64,000 nt of DNA from Latrodectus hesperus (GCA_037975125.1 CM075850.1:124797057-124861056), one strand, 5' to 3'. Shown: positions 23,801-37,720, numbered from the stretch's first letter. The notes: generated by a model not told the origin, from the letters alone. A program made the numbers and translations.

Positions 23801-23910
23801 AAAGTCCTCCTCACTACTTATTTTTAAATAAATAAAAATAAAAAGTCCTCCTCACATAAATGGATTAATTCTTTTCCTATAAAGCCATATTAAAAAAAAG
23901 TCCTCCTCAC
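23801..23910. repeat. Three spaced copies of a 14-mer
   Basis: AAAGTCCTCCTCAC occurs exactly at 23801-23814, 23842-23855 and 23897-23910, each preceded by an A-rich run, with unrelated AT-rich spacers of 27 and 41 bp. The irregular spacing is unlike a simple tandem repeat. Confidence 0.85.
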
Positions 23911-24078
23911 AAAGTACTTCATATCATTAATACTTTATTTAGGGCCCATCGAAAATTATCAGCACACAAATACAGAATAGTCAATTTTATTTAAACTGAT
24001 GCTCTATAATGTGTAATAATTAAAATCATTTCATAGAAAGATGCGTAAAATAATCACTTATACAAAATAATTCTTGAC

Positions 24079-24083
<5 letters not shown>

Positions 24084-24136
<53 letters not shown>

Positions 24137-24155
24137 TATACATACATATATATAT
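24084..24155. repeat. (TA)n microsatellite
   Basis: TA dinucleotides with a few TG interruptions. The open frame over it is an artefact. Confidence 0.95.
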
Positions 24156-26399
24156 TCATAAATCGATCTTAAATTGTTGTGAGAATTGACTTGTCTAAGA
24201 GAAGTAATTAAAAATGCTGCTATTAAAACAATGAATTTAAAAGCGAATAAATGGAAGAGTAATAAAAACAATGAAATCCTAGACTAACAGAACGCAATTT
24301 TAGAGTTAATTATTCGGTTAAGAGTTGCGAAAAATGCGATTATTAGAATAATATTATTTCCATATTCGAAGTTCAAATTAATTTTTTCATTCAATGTTTG
24401 CTGCTTTATCAATTTCCAAAGGTCAAGGTTACAGTCAAAATTTTACATTTTTAAACAGCATGACATGATTTTTAGTGCCCAAGTTTAACATGATTACGGA
24501 AGTAAAATGATAAACTAAGAATTTAATTTAGTGTAATTTTCTCGATGTCCCGAAAAATGAACTACAACATTCTGCAAAATAGAATACAATTGCTTTCAGC
24601 AGACAAATAATAGTCAATTACGTATGAAACAAGAACCCCTACGTATTAAAATTTGGAAAAACAGATAAATTTGGTTTGTAATAATATATTAGGTGAAAAA
24701 TACGTTTCTTTTTTCAGTTAATTCTATTTTTTTTTCAGTTAAGAATTTTAATCAACATTCGTATTTTAGCTTGAATATTTGGACTATCTATTTTGTTTAT
24801 TTGATCAAGAACAACAAAATTTTATATATTTCTTCTTTTGTTTTACATATAACTGTAACTGTACTAACTGGAGAATCTTAAGGTTTACTCTTATGGCTGG
24901 AGAGCACGCGGAAACGCGTGTGAGTATTCGAATTCCTGAATGTAAATATACGCCCCCTAGGGTCATTTACGCGAATTACTTCCTTTTGTTTTGATTATTT
25001 TTCACCTCTGCCAACAATTTAGTTAATTTGTTTCCCTCTCCATGTTCATTCTTTTAGTTTTCTGCTATCAATGATTTTATTATTTTTTTGCCCTTTTAAA
25101 TTAAATAGTTATCTTTTCAACAGGATTTGTTTCATGTCCTGAGTTCAATGACCTTTTACAAAAATAGAGTAAAAGTATTCGAATAAGTAAGTCCGAATAA
25201 AATGAAAATTCGAATAAGTCTTAAAATTTATTTAATATCTCGGGTTCAACAACCTTTCACAAAAGTAGACACAAAGTATTTGAGTAATTCTAAATGAAAT
25301 GAATGAGTTGACCTCAGCTTTGGTGTGTGTGTGTTCCCGAAGACTAATATTTTGGAAAATGACAACTTTTTCAGCTGGTTTAAATTAAAAAATATTATTG
25401 ACCTTAAAAATCTAGTTTATAATTTTTATTTGAGTTTAAAAACAGAATGTTATGAATTCTTAAAAATATAAATATTCATAATAGCTAAAAAAATGAAAAA
25501 GCCTGTTTTTTAATCAAGTAAATTGAAATACAATTTACTGCACGAGAAACAAAGATTTCATCCTCTTCATATATTTCCTGTAAACATTTTTCAATGTAAT
25601 ATATCTATAAAATTATATTTGTATTTATAATATTTATATTTGTAAACTAGTCAAAGTAATATTTAATATTTTTAGAAGTAACATTTAAAATTATTGAAAG
25701 TAATATTTTGAAAAAGTTTTATATATTTTTAAAAGTTATAAATCTTTTGAAAATAGATTAGAAAAGAAGTCAAAATAGTTTGAGTGTTTTTTATGTTCAG
25801 AAGCAAATATTCAGAATGTAAAAAAAATTAATTAAAATTTTTTTTATCGTGATTCCATATTTATGGATTATTTAAGAAAATGGTGCTTTATTGAAAACGG
25901 GGATAGTTCATAATAACATTAAACTGAGACGTTAATAATATTAAAAACATTTTAAATAAAAATTTAATTTAAAATGCGGCCTTAATTGTGAAACGAAAAT
26001 CATTTTTAATTTCGCTCCTTTACTTGCTATTAGATATGGGACTTTATGCCCGGTTTGGATGGAAGTTTGTATCTTTTTTTGAAGGATACAGGTTATTCGC
26101 AAACTTAGCAATTCGATGAAGCATGGTTTGGAACTCAGTCTAAAATTTGTCTATCAGTCTAATGGAATGAACAATAAGTTATGAAAACTAATTTTCATCA
26201 AAAGATAAAAATAGTACCCATAAATGCATAAATAGTTTATTAAAATTAATTTTAGTGTATTTAAACAATAATAAAAAATCTATAGGGTTTTTAGGTTTCT
26301 GACATTTGTACACGTTGTGAATTATTTGCACAATTAAATAAGCTAAGCAAATTGAATTAATTTTTGTTAACTGCAATAATAAAATAATAAAGACGGTAG
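24156..26399. other. AT-rich sequence; small GC-richer patch at 24885-24975
   Basis: The patch contains a short inverted repeat (CGCGGAAACGCG) and ACGCCCCCTAGGGTC, but no recognisable feature. No gene is supported elsewhere. Confidence 0.5.
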
Positions 26400-26570
26400 A
26401 AAAAAGAGTTGCTGTCACTACTAGAAAGTCGCGGATTCGATACCAGATTCTGCTGGAGACTATCGAGCTATGAGTCACCATGGACGTTACAAGATCTGTA
26501 GCGTTCAGTGCTCTACCCCTGGAGGGCACAGAAAGAAGAATCATGGCTCAGGAGTCGACCTCTTCATATA
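26400..26570 (+). mobile_element. Possible degenerate tRNA-derived SINE
   Basis: GTCGCGGATTCGATACCAG resembles a B box, and the preceding bases could be a decayed A-box arm. The stretch GCTCTACCCCTGGAGGGCAC is unlike the other groups, so the family is uncertain. The 118-codon minus frame overlapping it is a shadow. Confidence 0.35.
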
Positions 26571-27889
26571 ATAATAATAATTCAAAATAACGATACAGTT
26601 GGTTATGATCAATTTGGAAGTAATAGAAGCTGAAAACATTGCGTAATGTCTTAACTTCCAAGTAAAATCATTTTGTTCTTGTAATTCTAACATCGAACTT
26701 ATGTCAAATGAATAAAAATTTATTTTGATTTTAGTACTTTTGTTACCAGTTTTCTAATAAATGATTTAAAAATTATTTCATTAAGTTGTTTTTTGATAAA
26801 TTCAAAATAACAATTTCGAAAAGCTTGAAAACTATTTTTGAAATATTTCGTAATATTTAACTAAATACCTTTATACTTATATTCTGTAATATGTTTGATA
26901 TGGGCAAAGTTCATTCAAAATTGCTCACTTGTTAAGTTTTTATTAAAGGCGGCATTATCATTTTTGCTCTAATATTAAATACCTCCTATCTCAATGAATG
27001 TGGGATGAAGGTCTTCCAAAAATATTGAAGAATACAAGTGATAACGTAGAGTAAAATATCAATTTAATTATGAATTTTTTTCTCATAATCTACTTAAAAT
27101 AAAATTTTCAAACATTTTATTTTCTAACATAAAATGTTTTCAACGATATCGAATTTACAACAACAAAGACTGTATAGGACTCTATGACATTTGATTCTAA
27201 AATACATTTTGTTTAAAAATTCTGCATAGAAAAAAGTAAAATTTTTATTTTTATGATTAAGTTATAAAAAGAAAGAGAAAAGAAGGTAAAAGTACTTTAG
27301 TTGAATGGAACAGAAATTTGTAAATAAAAAGTCACAAATGCGTCTTTTTCACAGTAAAATTTTTTATTTTAGTCCAAATCATTAAAAGAAATTGTTGTAA
27401 CAACTAAACTTATATTTATATATTCGTACAAAACTAGAAAATATTAAGGATTAAATAACAACTAATCTTTCTAAGGAATATTTTTACAATATATTGAAAA
27501 TAAAGATTAAACGAATGTTGAAAGAAAATTTTTTTGAAAAATTATCATTATTATTTTCTTTATTTTCACAATTTTTTGAACATAATAAAGTAATTAGACT
27601 TTTTTGAAGCTATAAATAGAAATATTGAAATGTAAGGTAAAAGAAACGCATCTTTTAGCTTTTTCCAAATTTAATTATTTTGAATCGGGAAAAGCATTAA
27701 GAATTTTTAAGATAATAAATAAAATAATGAAATTTTCCTTTATGATGTATAATATTTATTACAAATAGAGATGTCTGATATTAAAATTAGAATGAAGCTA
27801 GGTATTGTAATTGCATTGTCTTTTGGACTGTCTATTTCTGCCGATTGAAGCTGCTAAATGCAGACAACCTTCTCGTATTTTTTAAACTA
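26571..27889. other. AT-rich sequence without a recognisable gene
   Basis: No supported feature is visible. Confidence 0.6.
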
Positions 27890-28100
27890 AAGCGATATGA
27901 TGAGGTCTACAGTAGAGCTGGCATTCTTTTTTTCCAAGCCTCACTAGAAATAGAGAATTGGACGCTTAGGAACATGATGTGCATAGCATTGCTCAGCACA
28001 GATGCTTATGGCGGTGTCCTGTATCGAATCCACAACCTTCTGGACATGAAATCAATGTTTCATAGCTTCCCCCTCCGTGAAGCTACGCAGCCCCTCATAA
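27890..28100 (-). mobile_element. Possible SINE-like repeat, minus strand
   Basis: On the minus strand GGTTGTGGATTCGATACAGG is B-box-like, and GAGGGGCTGCGTAGCTTCAC lies where an A-box arm could be. The 86-codon plus-strand frame 27845-28105 starts at TTG, has no known domain and is best seen as a shadow, though a short exon cannot be excluded. Confidence 0.35.
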
Positions 28101-28141
28101 TTTAGTAAGGAATGAAAAATTAAAATGTATATTTAATTAAA

Positions 28142-28440
28142 AGAAGCCGACTGATTGGCTGAGTGGTTAGCGTTCCTGACTCCTGAGCTGTTGGTCCCGG
28201 GTTCGAATCCCGGATCGGGCATGTATGTTTCTTTCCTTCTCTGTTCTCTCTGTCCTTTCTTCTGTGATATTGCATGTATGTGGCCCACCCTATAAACGGG
28301 TTTGTGGTGGTATGGCGCGGGTAACGCTACTCGCCTCCGTGACTTGGTTGACAGGTGCCCGCTGGGTAACGACAAATGAGTAGCAGTCTCTGGCCTTGTT
28401 GTAGCATAGGGTTCAACCCTCTTGTGCCCGTCATTGGAAA
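28142..28440 (+). mobile_element. SINE, group B (best copy)
   Basis: An excellent tRNA-like head has the A box GGCTGAGTGGTTAGCGTTCC and the B box GGTTCGAATCCCGGATC. It is followed by a pyrimidine-rich stretch, the core CCCTATAAACGGGT, and a body with GGTATGGCGCGGGTAACGC and GACAGGTGCCCGCTGGGTAAC. AATTAAAAGAA occurs on both sides (near 28134 and 28447), consistent with a target-site duplication. Six-frame translation gives the false PGFEPGT peptide well known from tRNA-like repeats. Confidence 0.92.
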
Positions 28441-28449
28441 AAAATTAAT

Positions 28450-29004
28450 TAAAAGAAAAAAACGAAAATTAAAACGTCATAATTTTGTTATATTATGATA
28501 GATAATTTTTTCATTAGTTTAATGCAAATCAGTGAGTTTATTTATTCTACTTTGCAAATATATTAAAAATGAGTCAGATGCTTAAAATCATAAAAATTGG
28601 AAATCTTGAGTTACTCTTGTGGGAAATTAATTTTCAATAGTTACTTATTTAACTGTCATTGAAAATTTCCAGGAACTATTTAGAGATAGTTAAAATTTAT
28701 AGTAATGATTATTTATATGTCGGAATCCAATAATCATACCGTTTGTATTCTAGAGTGTTGAAGTATTTTACAGAAGTAAATGCTGTGAGTATATATAAAC
28801 AATCTATATTCGATAATTACTTTAATAGAACACGCAGAAAGTTTCCGAAATCCTTTTACACACGCTGTCAAAGGAAAACATAGGCACTGAAACTATTAGC
28901 ATTCATATTGCAGCAATCAACACATTTCATAGCAAAGACCTGTATCGCACAGCTATCGTACTTCAAGGTATCTGAGCTTTCTTTTGGGATCAGATTAAGT
29001 TTTT
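28450..29004. other. AT-rich sequence without a recognisable gene
   Basis: No supported feature is visible. Confidence 0.6.
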
Positions 29005-29013
29005 GCCTACCCA

Positions 29014-29199
29014 GCTGGTTTGGTTTGGTTTGTTTGTCGCTCAACGGTCACTTTTTGCACACGAGGGCTAATTAGACCGGGACCTACGGTTTACAGTGGA
29101 TTCCGAACCACTACAAACATCCATGCCCAAGCTGGGATTCGAACCCACGAACTCATGAACCGAAGGCAAGAGCGCTAACCATTCGGCTGCCAGCTCGGC
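29014..29199 (-). mobile_element. SINE, group C (good copy)
   Basis: On the minus strand the copy starts GCCGAGCTGGCAGCCGAATG, has the B box GGGTTCGAATCCC, the body GTAGTGGTTCGGAATCCAC, and ends in AACCAAACC-type repeats. A direct repeat GCCTACCCA (29005-29013 and 29200-29208) is the target-site duplication. Confidence 0.93.
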
Positions 29200-29459
29200 G
29201 CCTACCCATCTGGGGTTTCAGAAAAATTCTAGATATATGCAGAAGGAATTTCTACAAATATGTGCTGCTTATCACCAATTTTATCGTCAAATATTACCAA
29301 AAGGATGATTCTACTTTAAACCGCGTAAAACTCTGACATTATCTCCAATCTCTTTTGGCTGCATTTAAATTTTCCTTAAATAAAACGAAAAAAATCTAAT
29401 TTCTACCATTTGGCCAAATTTTACAGAAAAGCAAACTTTACAGGAAGGCTACTGAGGGA

Positions 29460-29781
29460 TTTTTGATTCAAAATTCTTCCTGTCAATTAATGGATTAAAA
29501 ACATACTAAATACTGTAAAATAGCAATGGAATAAAATGCAGCAATTAAACTACACATATTTAAATGTTTTTGATTCAAAATTCTTCTTGTCAATTAATGG
29601 ATTAATCATACTAAATACTGTAAAATAACAATGGAATAAAATGCAGCAATTAAACTACACATGTTTAAATGGTTTTGATTCAAAATTCTTCCTGTCAATT
29701 AATGGATTAATCATACTAAATACTGTAAAATAGCAATGGAATAAAATTCAACAATTAAACTACACATGTTTAAATGATTTA
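29460..29781. repeat. Tandem repeat of about 106 bp, three copies
   Basis: GATTCAAAATTCTT recurs at 29465, 29572 and 29677. Copies share ATTAATGGATTAA, ACTAAATACTGTAAAATA and GCAATTAAACTACACAT with few differences; the unit lengths are 107 and 105 bp because of a small indel. Confidence 0.92.
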
Positions 29782-30685
29782 TTTTGATTAATAAAAAGGT
29801 ATATGTATATTAGGAAATTTTATTTAATATAAAATTTTTCTAAATCTATTGTAATGTTGAATAAACTATTATATATCAACCGATCAACAATTCTCCCACA
29901 CAATATAAATTAAATTTTCCGTAATGCTTATATTCAAGTGCTTTCATTTTAATTTAAACAAGCCATTTTTATAAAAAATTAAAATTCCACGAATAAAATT
30001 GGAAATCTATTACTGTAAAAGTTCATTTTCGATACAAAGCTCCCGTGGTTTGGGAAAAACTGAAACTTATGGAGATACGAAAAGAAGGATCCATTGATTA
30101 AAAGCTCTAAGAATATATTCAAATTCTTCCTAAAGAATTCCTTATAATACCGAGTATGTTGTAACCTTTTTAAAATGCTGGAATGTAGTTGACGTGAGAT
30201 GATTCAGCTTAGTGGAGAAAAAAAATAGCGGATTACTCACAAAAATGTCTTTTATTTTTGAGTATCAAATGTACTTTCGAACTTCCCGAATGCTTTTTTT
30301 TAATTTACTTTTTCCTCTAAATTCATTTAGTTAAAGAACCAAACAAAAACATTTTAAATATCAAATTAAAAGTATCCGATGATTATACGTTTTTTAAGCG
30401 TCAATTGATTTATAATGTTAATGCCTGGAATAAATTAAGGAAAAATAATAAATCTCAAAATTTTATCTCTGCATAAATTGGCTTTAAAGTTTGAAAACAC
30501 ACTATTTTAAATAGATTGTATCTATATATTTGATTTCAATATTATTTATTCATTATGTTAATATAAATTTTAATGTTTTTTAATGAAAAATTTAAATATT
30601 ATTTCAGAACTAATTTGGAATAATTAAACTGTAACAAGAGAATAGTTCTGGTACCTTAGTGAAACTAGTCAATTTTATTAATTGG

Positions 30686-30686
<1 letters not shown>
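29782..30686. other. AT-rich sequence without a recognisable gene
   Basis: No supported feature is visible. Confidence 0.6.
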
Positions 30687-31320
<634 letters not shown>

Positions 31321-31325
31321 TATAT

Positions 31326-31940
31326 AATAAGAGAAAGATCAGAAATTAATGCTCTCAATGATTTAATGCCTGAGATTCGTAGTAGAATCACAGATGCTAA
31401 CAGATGTTTCTTCGGTCTCAAAAAATACTTGCATTCTTACTTCATCAGTAGAAAGATTATAATTCACAAAAGCTTAATCAGACCCATTTTTAGATACTCT
31501 ACTGAGACCTAGACAATCACAGAAAAAGTTAAAAGTATCATTTCTGTTTTTGAAAGAAAAAATTTGGGAAATACTTTTGGTAGCATTAAATAGTAACAAT
31601 ATCTGGTGAAGAAGAACAAATTCTGAACTCTATAAACTCATTAAAGAACTAGATATAGGAAAATATATAAGAATGCAGAGAATTAATTGGACTGAACATC
31701 TGTGCAAAATGGATGAAAATCGTGTAGCAAGATAGATATTCTCTGTCAGATCATTCGGCATCCAGAAAAGTGGGAAATCTGAGCTTAGATGGCTCGACTG
31801 GTTTGGAAACAGAATTAAAGATTTTAAAAATAACTAACTGGGTGTCCATGGTCAAGGATAGAAGAGCTTGGAGTTCGATTCTGAGGAAGGCCAACCTCAA
31901 GAGCCCATCCTAGGCTGTCTGGACATTGAAGAAGATGAAG
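31326..31940 (+). pseudogene. Decayed LINE reverse-transcriptase tail
   Basis: Conceptual translation with stops shows the C-terminal part of a LINE ORF2. [17 protein letters not shown] comes first, then [20 protein letters not shown] followed by a stop where ETW is usual, then VFERK. Further on come a RRTNSELYKLIKE segment after an in-frame stop, RINWTEHLCKMDENRV, then RRAWSSILRKAN. This order is typical of the region after the polymerase motifs in RTE/CR1-type retrotransposons. Several stops and frame changes make it inactive. The 5' boundary is the TA tract. Confidence 0.8.
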
Positions 31941-32281
31941 AAAATAAGAGAAATATTTTAAGTCTTTTAAAATGGCGATGAAATGGTGTCAAATGCTTGT
32001 CGAATTTGTTCTTGGCCCATATAAATTTTAATAATTTAGTTAACATTTTTTGAGAAAGATGCTTTTAAGTCTTTTTGTGGTATTCGAACCTGACTGAGAG
32101 ATAAATTTTGAGTAGCACAATCAAAAACCATTCTTATTCAAATTGCTTTTCAAAAATATATTAAGTCATCATATTAAAAATAAATATACATCTTAACTTA
32201 AAATGAAATGAATATATGTATATTTATATATTATTATATACAAGTATGTATGTGTATATAATGTATATAGGAATGAATATA

Positions 32282-32337
32282 CATATATATGTGCTTGATT
32301 ATATACTTTTTTATATATAATCAAGCACGTATATATG
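32282..32337. repeat. 24-bp near-perfect inverted repeat
   Basis: The left arm (32282-32305, containing GTGCTTGATTATATA) and right arm (32314-32337, containing TATATAATCAAGCAC) match with one mismatch across an 8-bp loop. It could form a strong hairpin. Confidence 0.9.
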
Positions 32338-32340
32338 TAT

Positions 32341-35300
32341 GCACATGATGTATCTCATATTTAAGCTAAGGAATCGAGTGATGAATATTATAATTAAAAA
32401 GGCAAACAATAATGTTAATCAAATGTTAAAAGTTTTGTTCACATTAAATTAGTTTATCAATTGCAAACATTTGAACGCATCAAATTCCTATTACAAAGTA
32501 TATTCCTCCGAGGTGAGAAAATAGCAAAATATTCTTGTTTTGAAACTAAAGAAGCGAAACTGATTCGCCTTCAAAATTCCCCATTTGAGAAGGTTAACGA
32601 CAATTGCAAAGATCGCATCAAAGTGCGATAAGATAACAAAAAAAAAAAAGTAAACTGTAGACAACGTCTTGAAGTAATAGGTTATTTGTACACTTTTTAG
32701 TTGCAAGTTTATTTCTTTTGTCTATACGAAATCATTGTTGCGTAGTCGAGGGCACTGGGCTCGAGACTATGGAACACCATTCGCGATTGATTTCTTTAGA
32801 ACACCTTTCTTTGTGTTTCAGCTACCCAACACCCAATCGTCACGGAAGTTCGCGCGTCATTGAAAATAAAAAATAAAAAAATTAAAAGTCTTGTAATACT
32901 TCGATAAATACTCAAATATCCTTTTTCATTTCGTTTATTTTTCGATTAGACTAGAACAATCAAAAAGTCTTATAAAATCGAAATCTTTTTTATTTCCTTG
33001 TGACGTCAGATATTTTATAAGGTTATTGAGTTTCATTATTACCTCCTAAATCATTCTAAAATATGGAATCTATTATTATTTTATTTTATGGTGCATCTTT
33101 GATTGATTATGTATTGATAGGTCGAGAATGCACAAAACAAATCGTGAAATTTCAATGCTATGTAAACTCACCAATCAGTTTTTGATTGTGTTATCGAAGA
33201 AGATAGTGAATGACATTTCCGCGTTGGAATTGTTTTGGCGATTTTTTTATTGTAATTTTATGTGAATGGTAACACAATTTTTGGAATACTTCGAACCTTG
33301 AAATTTACTCGATAAATCATTTGGATTTTTTTTTCATTCGAAGTATCTAGTATGAAAATTAATTAAATAAAAAATTAAAAAAGTGAGAGAAAAATCTTGT
33401 GGATTTCATTTATAACCAGTTTGTTGTTTTGGTTAATTCAAATGCTTTGTGTGAGAATAAATTGACCTAGTGAGGAAGTAGTAAAATAGTGAAGTACTGA
33501 GTTTTAAAAGAGAAGTAAATTTTAAAAAATGTATTTTATGTCCTATTTATCTATCAGTATTTATATCTTCTTTACACAAGGGTACTTTGATTTTTATCTT
33601 TCAAATAAATTTTCATTAACTCCACAATTAGCATAATACATTGTCTACAATTTGAATCTCGATTTCTAAACAAAATAATAAGAATATAGTTCTTTAATTT
33701 TTAACCTCGTTAGCTCTTTCTCCTATTTTTAATTTATTTTGATCTTTACTTTATTCTTTAATTCTAATAATTATTTTAATTATTTTTACTTTAAAAGTAA
33801 AATATTTAAGAATATCAGACCCTATTATCCTGATATAGCCTAATATATCGCCTAAGTATATTCATTTCATATTCTGAGCAATTTCTTGTTAAACTTCTCA
33901 AGTAATATTATATACTATCTAATATCTAAAACTATACTATCTCTGCATTTAACACAGTAGGTCTTTTATTCTATCTTTAGTTTTTCAGTTCTAAAAGTTC
34001 TATTTTTATTCTTATATAATTGTTTTTATCCTATTTATTTTTTATTCTTTAGTTCCACAAATTCTGTTTTTTTCTTGATTTTTTTAAACGTAAAATTGGA
34101 AGAACTTTAGATTCCGTTGAATTAATATAATTCTAATAAATACCCTTTGACATATCTTTCATCTTCTGAATAAATTTTTATTAACTTCATAATTAAAATA
34201 ATATATTATCCAAAATTCGAAATTATTTTATTTCTACAAATAAAAAAATTGTTTTTTCTTTTACTGTTTTGTTCTCTGACCATTTTGTTCTGATGGTTTG
34301 TATTCATTCTTTTGCTATTATTTATTCTTTGGTACTAATAAGTCTAATTTTTGTTAATTCTTTTTGGAAACTAAACTTATTTAATATCTCAGATTTCGAG
34401 CTCATAATAAAAACTTTAGGATCAAATTAAAACCACTTAAAAATTCAAATTAAATTTACTGATGAAATTTACATTAATGGTCTATATGATGACCTTTAAC
34501 TGCTTTTCTAAAAAAATCAGGTACACATGTAAAATCTTGTCGATTAAGAAAAACAGGCGCCAAAAATACGATTCTTCGCCAATAATAGAAAACTAAATAC
34601 TAGATACAAGGTTGATATACTTAGGGTGAATTTTTGTTTATTTCAAGAATTCAATCTGTTAAATATTGCTTTGCTTTTACAACCTAAAATTATAAATATT
34701 CCCGACCTTCTAGACTGCATAATGTAATGAGATCATTTTAGTCACCAAGAGGTCTTCATTTATAAAAAGCGTTTTAGTTTTCGTTAAACTAATTAACTTG
34801 AACTAATTTTACGTCACAAATGTGAAGCGATTGGTAGATTCATGTTATATCAGCAGAATTGGTGTTAGGTTTCTTGACTGATGGAATTTCAGAGACACAA
34901 CAAAACTGAGTAAACACAAACGAACGTTAAAGAAATGCGAAGAATAACATAAAATTCAACATCATTGAATATCAGTGTAAATACCCAATAGTTAGATGAC
35001 CAATTCCATCTTTTAGCAGCTGATAATAATGAAATTAAAGGGAAAAATTCCGAAAAAATGTGCATATTATTATATTTTGTGTTATATATTTTTTGTATAT
35101 ATTAAATGAAAGTTGACAAAAAATCTGTATTCGAATGATTAATAGTCATTTGGAAAACTGGTGAAAACCTAGTCAAAAACTAAAAGGATTTCCAATATAT
35201 CATTTTATTTGACAGAACAGTCCTTCATCCGAAACTAACAATTATTGAAATCTTAGAATATGTTAAAATTGTGGTAGTATTTTGTTGATTATATTATTCA

Positions 35301-37493
35301 GATAATTGCTGATTAAATGTAGTTGAAAAGAAAGGAACGGAAAGCTTTGTTTTTATTTCGTTCTTTTAATACTAAAGTTTTCTGATTTTAATATTTTATG
35401 TTTTTGGAAATAATGATACTTTTAGAGTTTTTAATGGTTTTTCAATTTGCAAAATAATTTGCAAAACCCGTTTTACAAAACTCATCTTCAACTTTTCCTC
35501 ATAATAACCAAAAGAAATAAGAACAAAAGTGAGCAATATAATCATTTCGTACGTCATTCACATTTAAAAACTATTCTCTGTCTTTTTTATCATTCATTTA
35601 ATAATAATAAAAAATATATGAAGAATAAAAGGAAACGGAAGCATATATAACTCTGTAACAAACAAAATAATATTGAATAAAATCATATAACAATTATAAA
35701 AAAATTATTATCATTGCATTAAAAAAGACATTATTAAATCAAATTCTAAAATTTAAAACAGAATTTTTTTTATTTCTTCACATTCCTTGTTTATTATTCT
35801 AATTTCATTAAGACAAACTGATAAGTATCTTATTTTATATACATTGAGCGTCAGCGTTTGATCTAAAAGTTAACTTTAACTGTTAACTGTATTGAATTTT
35901 TTTTCTCTTAATAACCCTAGTTTTGGAAGATAAGCGAAAAGAATTCTCATGTTCTAATTGTAAGTTTTTTAATTAAGGAATTACATAAATTTCCTTGATT
36001 ACGTTTCTTTTCAGAATTGTCAAAGCCTTCTATAACCACTAGTTTAAATATTTCAATATCATAATCGCATTCTAACAGCACAAAAACATACCAAAGCTTG
36101 TTTATCTCAGTCTCACGCAAATCTTTGGCAGTAATGACTAATTCCTTTGAAGTTACAAGAGGATTCAGAAGCTGAATAAACATCTAGCCAAGTAGGAATC
36201 GAATCCACGAACTGTTAAACTGTAGACTAAATTGCTGAGTTACTAGATAGGCTTGCTTTAGGGCAATTTAATATGCCCAATGAAAATATTTTCTGGCTCA
36301 TTTTGTGTATAACCCATATTTAAATGGTTCCAGTATTAAAACAGTTAAATAAAATTCATCTTTTTTGAGCAATTTTTGTAGGGCAAGAAATTACCATCTT
36401 CATGTCCTTAAATTGTAAAATCTCGGACTTTTGTGAAACCTTGAAATATTTTTGGAGTTGTATTGAACTGAAAATAGGCTTTTTGTGGGTTTTTGATTTG
36501 TAAAAGTGTTACGTGCTTAACGAAATATTAACTTTACATAATCATTGAAATTGGCTAAATAGTAACAATACTAAATGATCAATTTCTAGAATTTCTTTAT
36601 TTCCAGGAATGATTCGCATATTTTCCATATTGCTTTTATCAAAATTGACAAATATTATTACTAGTTTGAAAATAGCTTTCAAGTCATATAAAAAGGACTC
36701 AGAAATTAAATTTTTTCGTAAAAAAATTTACGAGGGGGCTTTTTTCTTACAATTTCATTTATAATACAAATTTAAAATTTGGATATAAATATTCTTCAAT
36801 CAATCAATTTATAATCTTTTGCGTAAATTAGAGAAACATCTTATAAGTTTTATCAAGAAATGATGTCTTTTAATAGTCATTAATGAGATACAATTTTATG
36901 TAAATTTTTTGAGCAGAATATTTCTATGATTCTTTGAGCAGAACACTTACCTTATTATTAACTACGCAATTTGTTTTTAGTTGTAATTTTGAAGCAATTT
37001 TCTCTGAAAAATTTAATTCGTTTAAACTTTTATTAGAATAAAGGATAGAAATGAAAAGACAATAATGTGAAGGAATTACGTTTTTCAGAGACAAGTTTTC
37101 TGGTTCGATCAAGGGTCCTATTGAATAACGACACATCGATGAATTCTATTTCCTACACGCATGTGTTCTTCCTTCGGGGTGGGTGCGTGGGAGTTCGTCG
37201 GGTTTTTTTCTTTCCGACGCTTGAATACGACCAAAAAAATTCTTCTGGAATACGAAAATATATTTTAAAAAGTGCTATGCAACTTACTTTATCCGTTAGA
37301 TTATCCACTATACGAAGTCAAATAAAACAGTTGCAATAATTTTTATTAAAATTTTAAAAATAAAAATCATACAATGTTTTATTGACACAAGCCGTATACG
37401 GGTTGAGAAATCCAATACAAAGCTGACTCAAATAATGTGTGATAGACTTTTATCAGAAAATATAAATGCTATTTTCCACTAGCTATGTAAGCC
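32341..37493. other. Long AT-rich stretch without a recognisable gene
   Basis: Positions 32735-32860 are less AT-rich (GTAGTCGAGGGCACTGGGC) and may be an old SINE. A diverged duplication may relate 33590-33830 and 34140-34400. Open frames here lack recognisable domains. A short group C SINE remnant at 36180-36255 is listed separately. Confidence 0.55.
36180..36255 (-). mobile_element. SINE group C fragment (head only)
   Basis: GTAGGAATCGAATCCACGAAC is the minus-strand B box, followed by the usual TGTTAAACTGTAGAC and an A-box-like end. The body is missing or unrecognisable. Confidence 0.5.
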
Positions 37494-37720
37494 TTAACGC
37501 GCGATTGGACACAGGGTACCAAAACACCAAACAGCCGAAGGTTTTTGCAAGGTACTAAAACATTCGATAAGGCATTTCTTTGCTTTCGAAGAAGAAATTT
37601 CAATGGTAGCATCCATATTCATGTATTGCAAGGGAGGGGAGGAAACTCTGAAAACCTCTAATTGAACACCCAGGAAATTTAAATTCAGATAATAGAAACG
37701 GAAATTATTATTTACCAATG
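37494..37720 (-). mobile_element. Partial SINE, group D
   Basis: TTTCGAAGAAGAAATTTCAA, TATTCATGTATTGCAAGG and GGAGGAAACTCTGAAAACC follow the group D body as seen at 37775-38040. The tRNA-like head is not evident. Confidence 0.5.

Noticed and set aside
28133..28375. 80-codon minus-strand frame with DPGFEPGT
   Set aside because: Typical false peptide from a tRNA-derived SINE read on the opposite strand.
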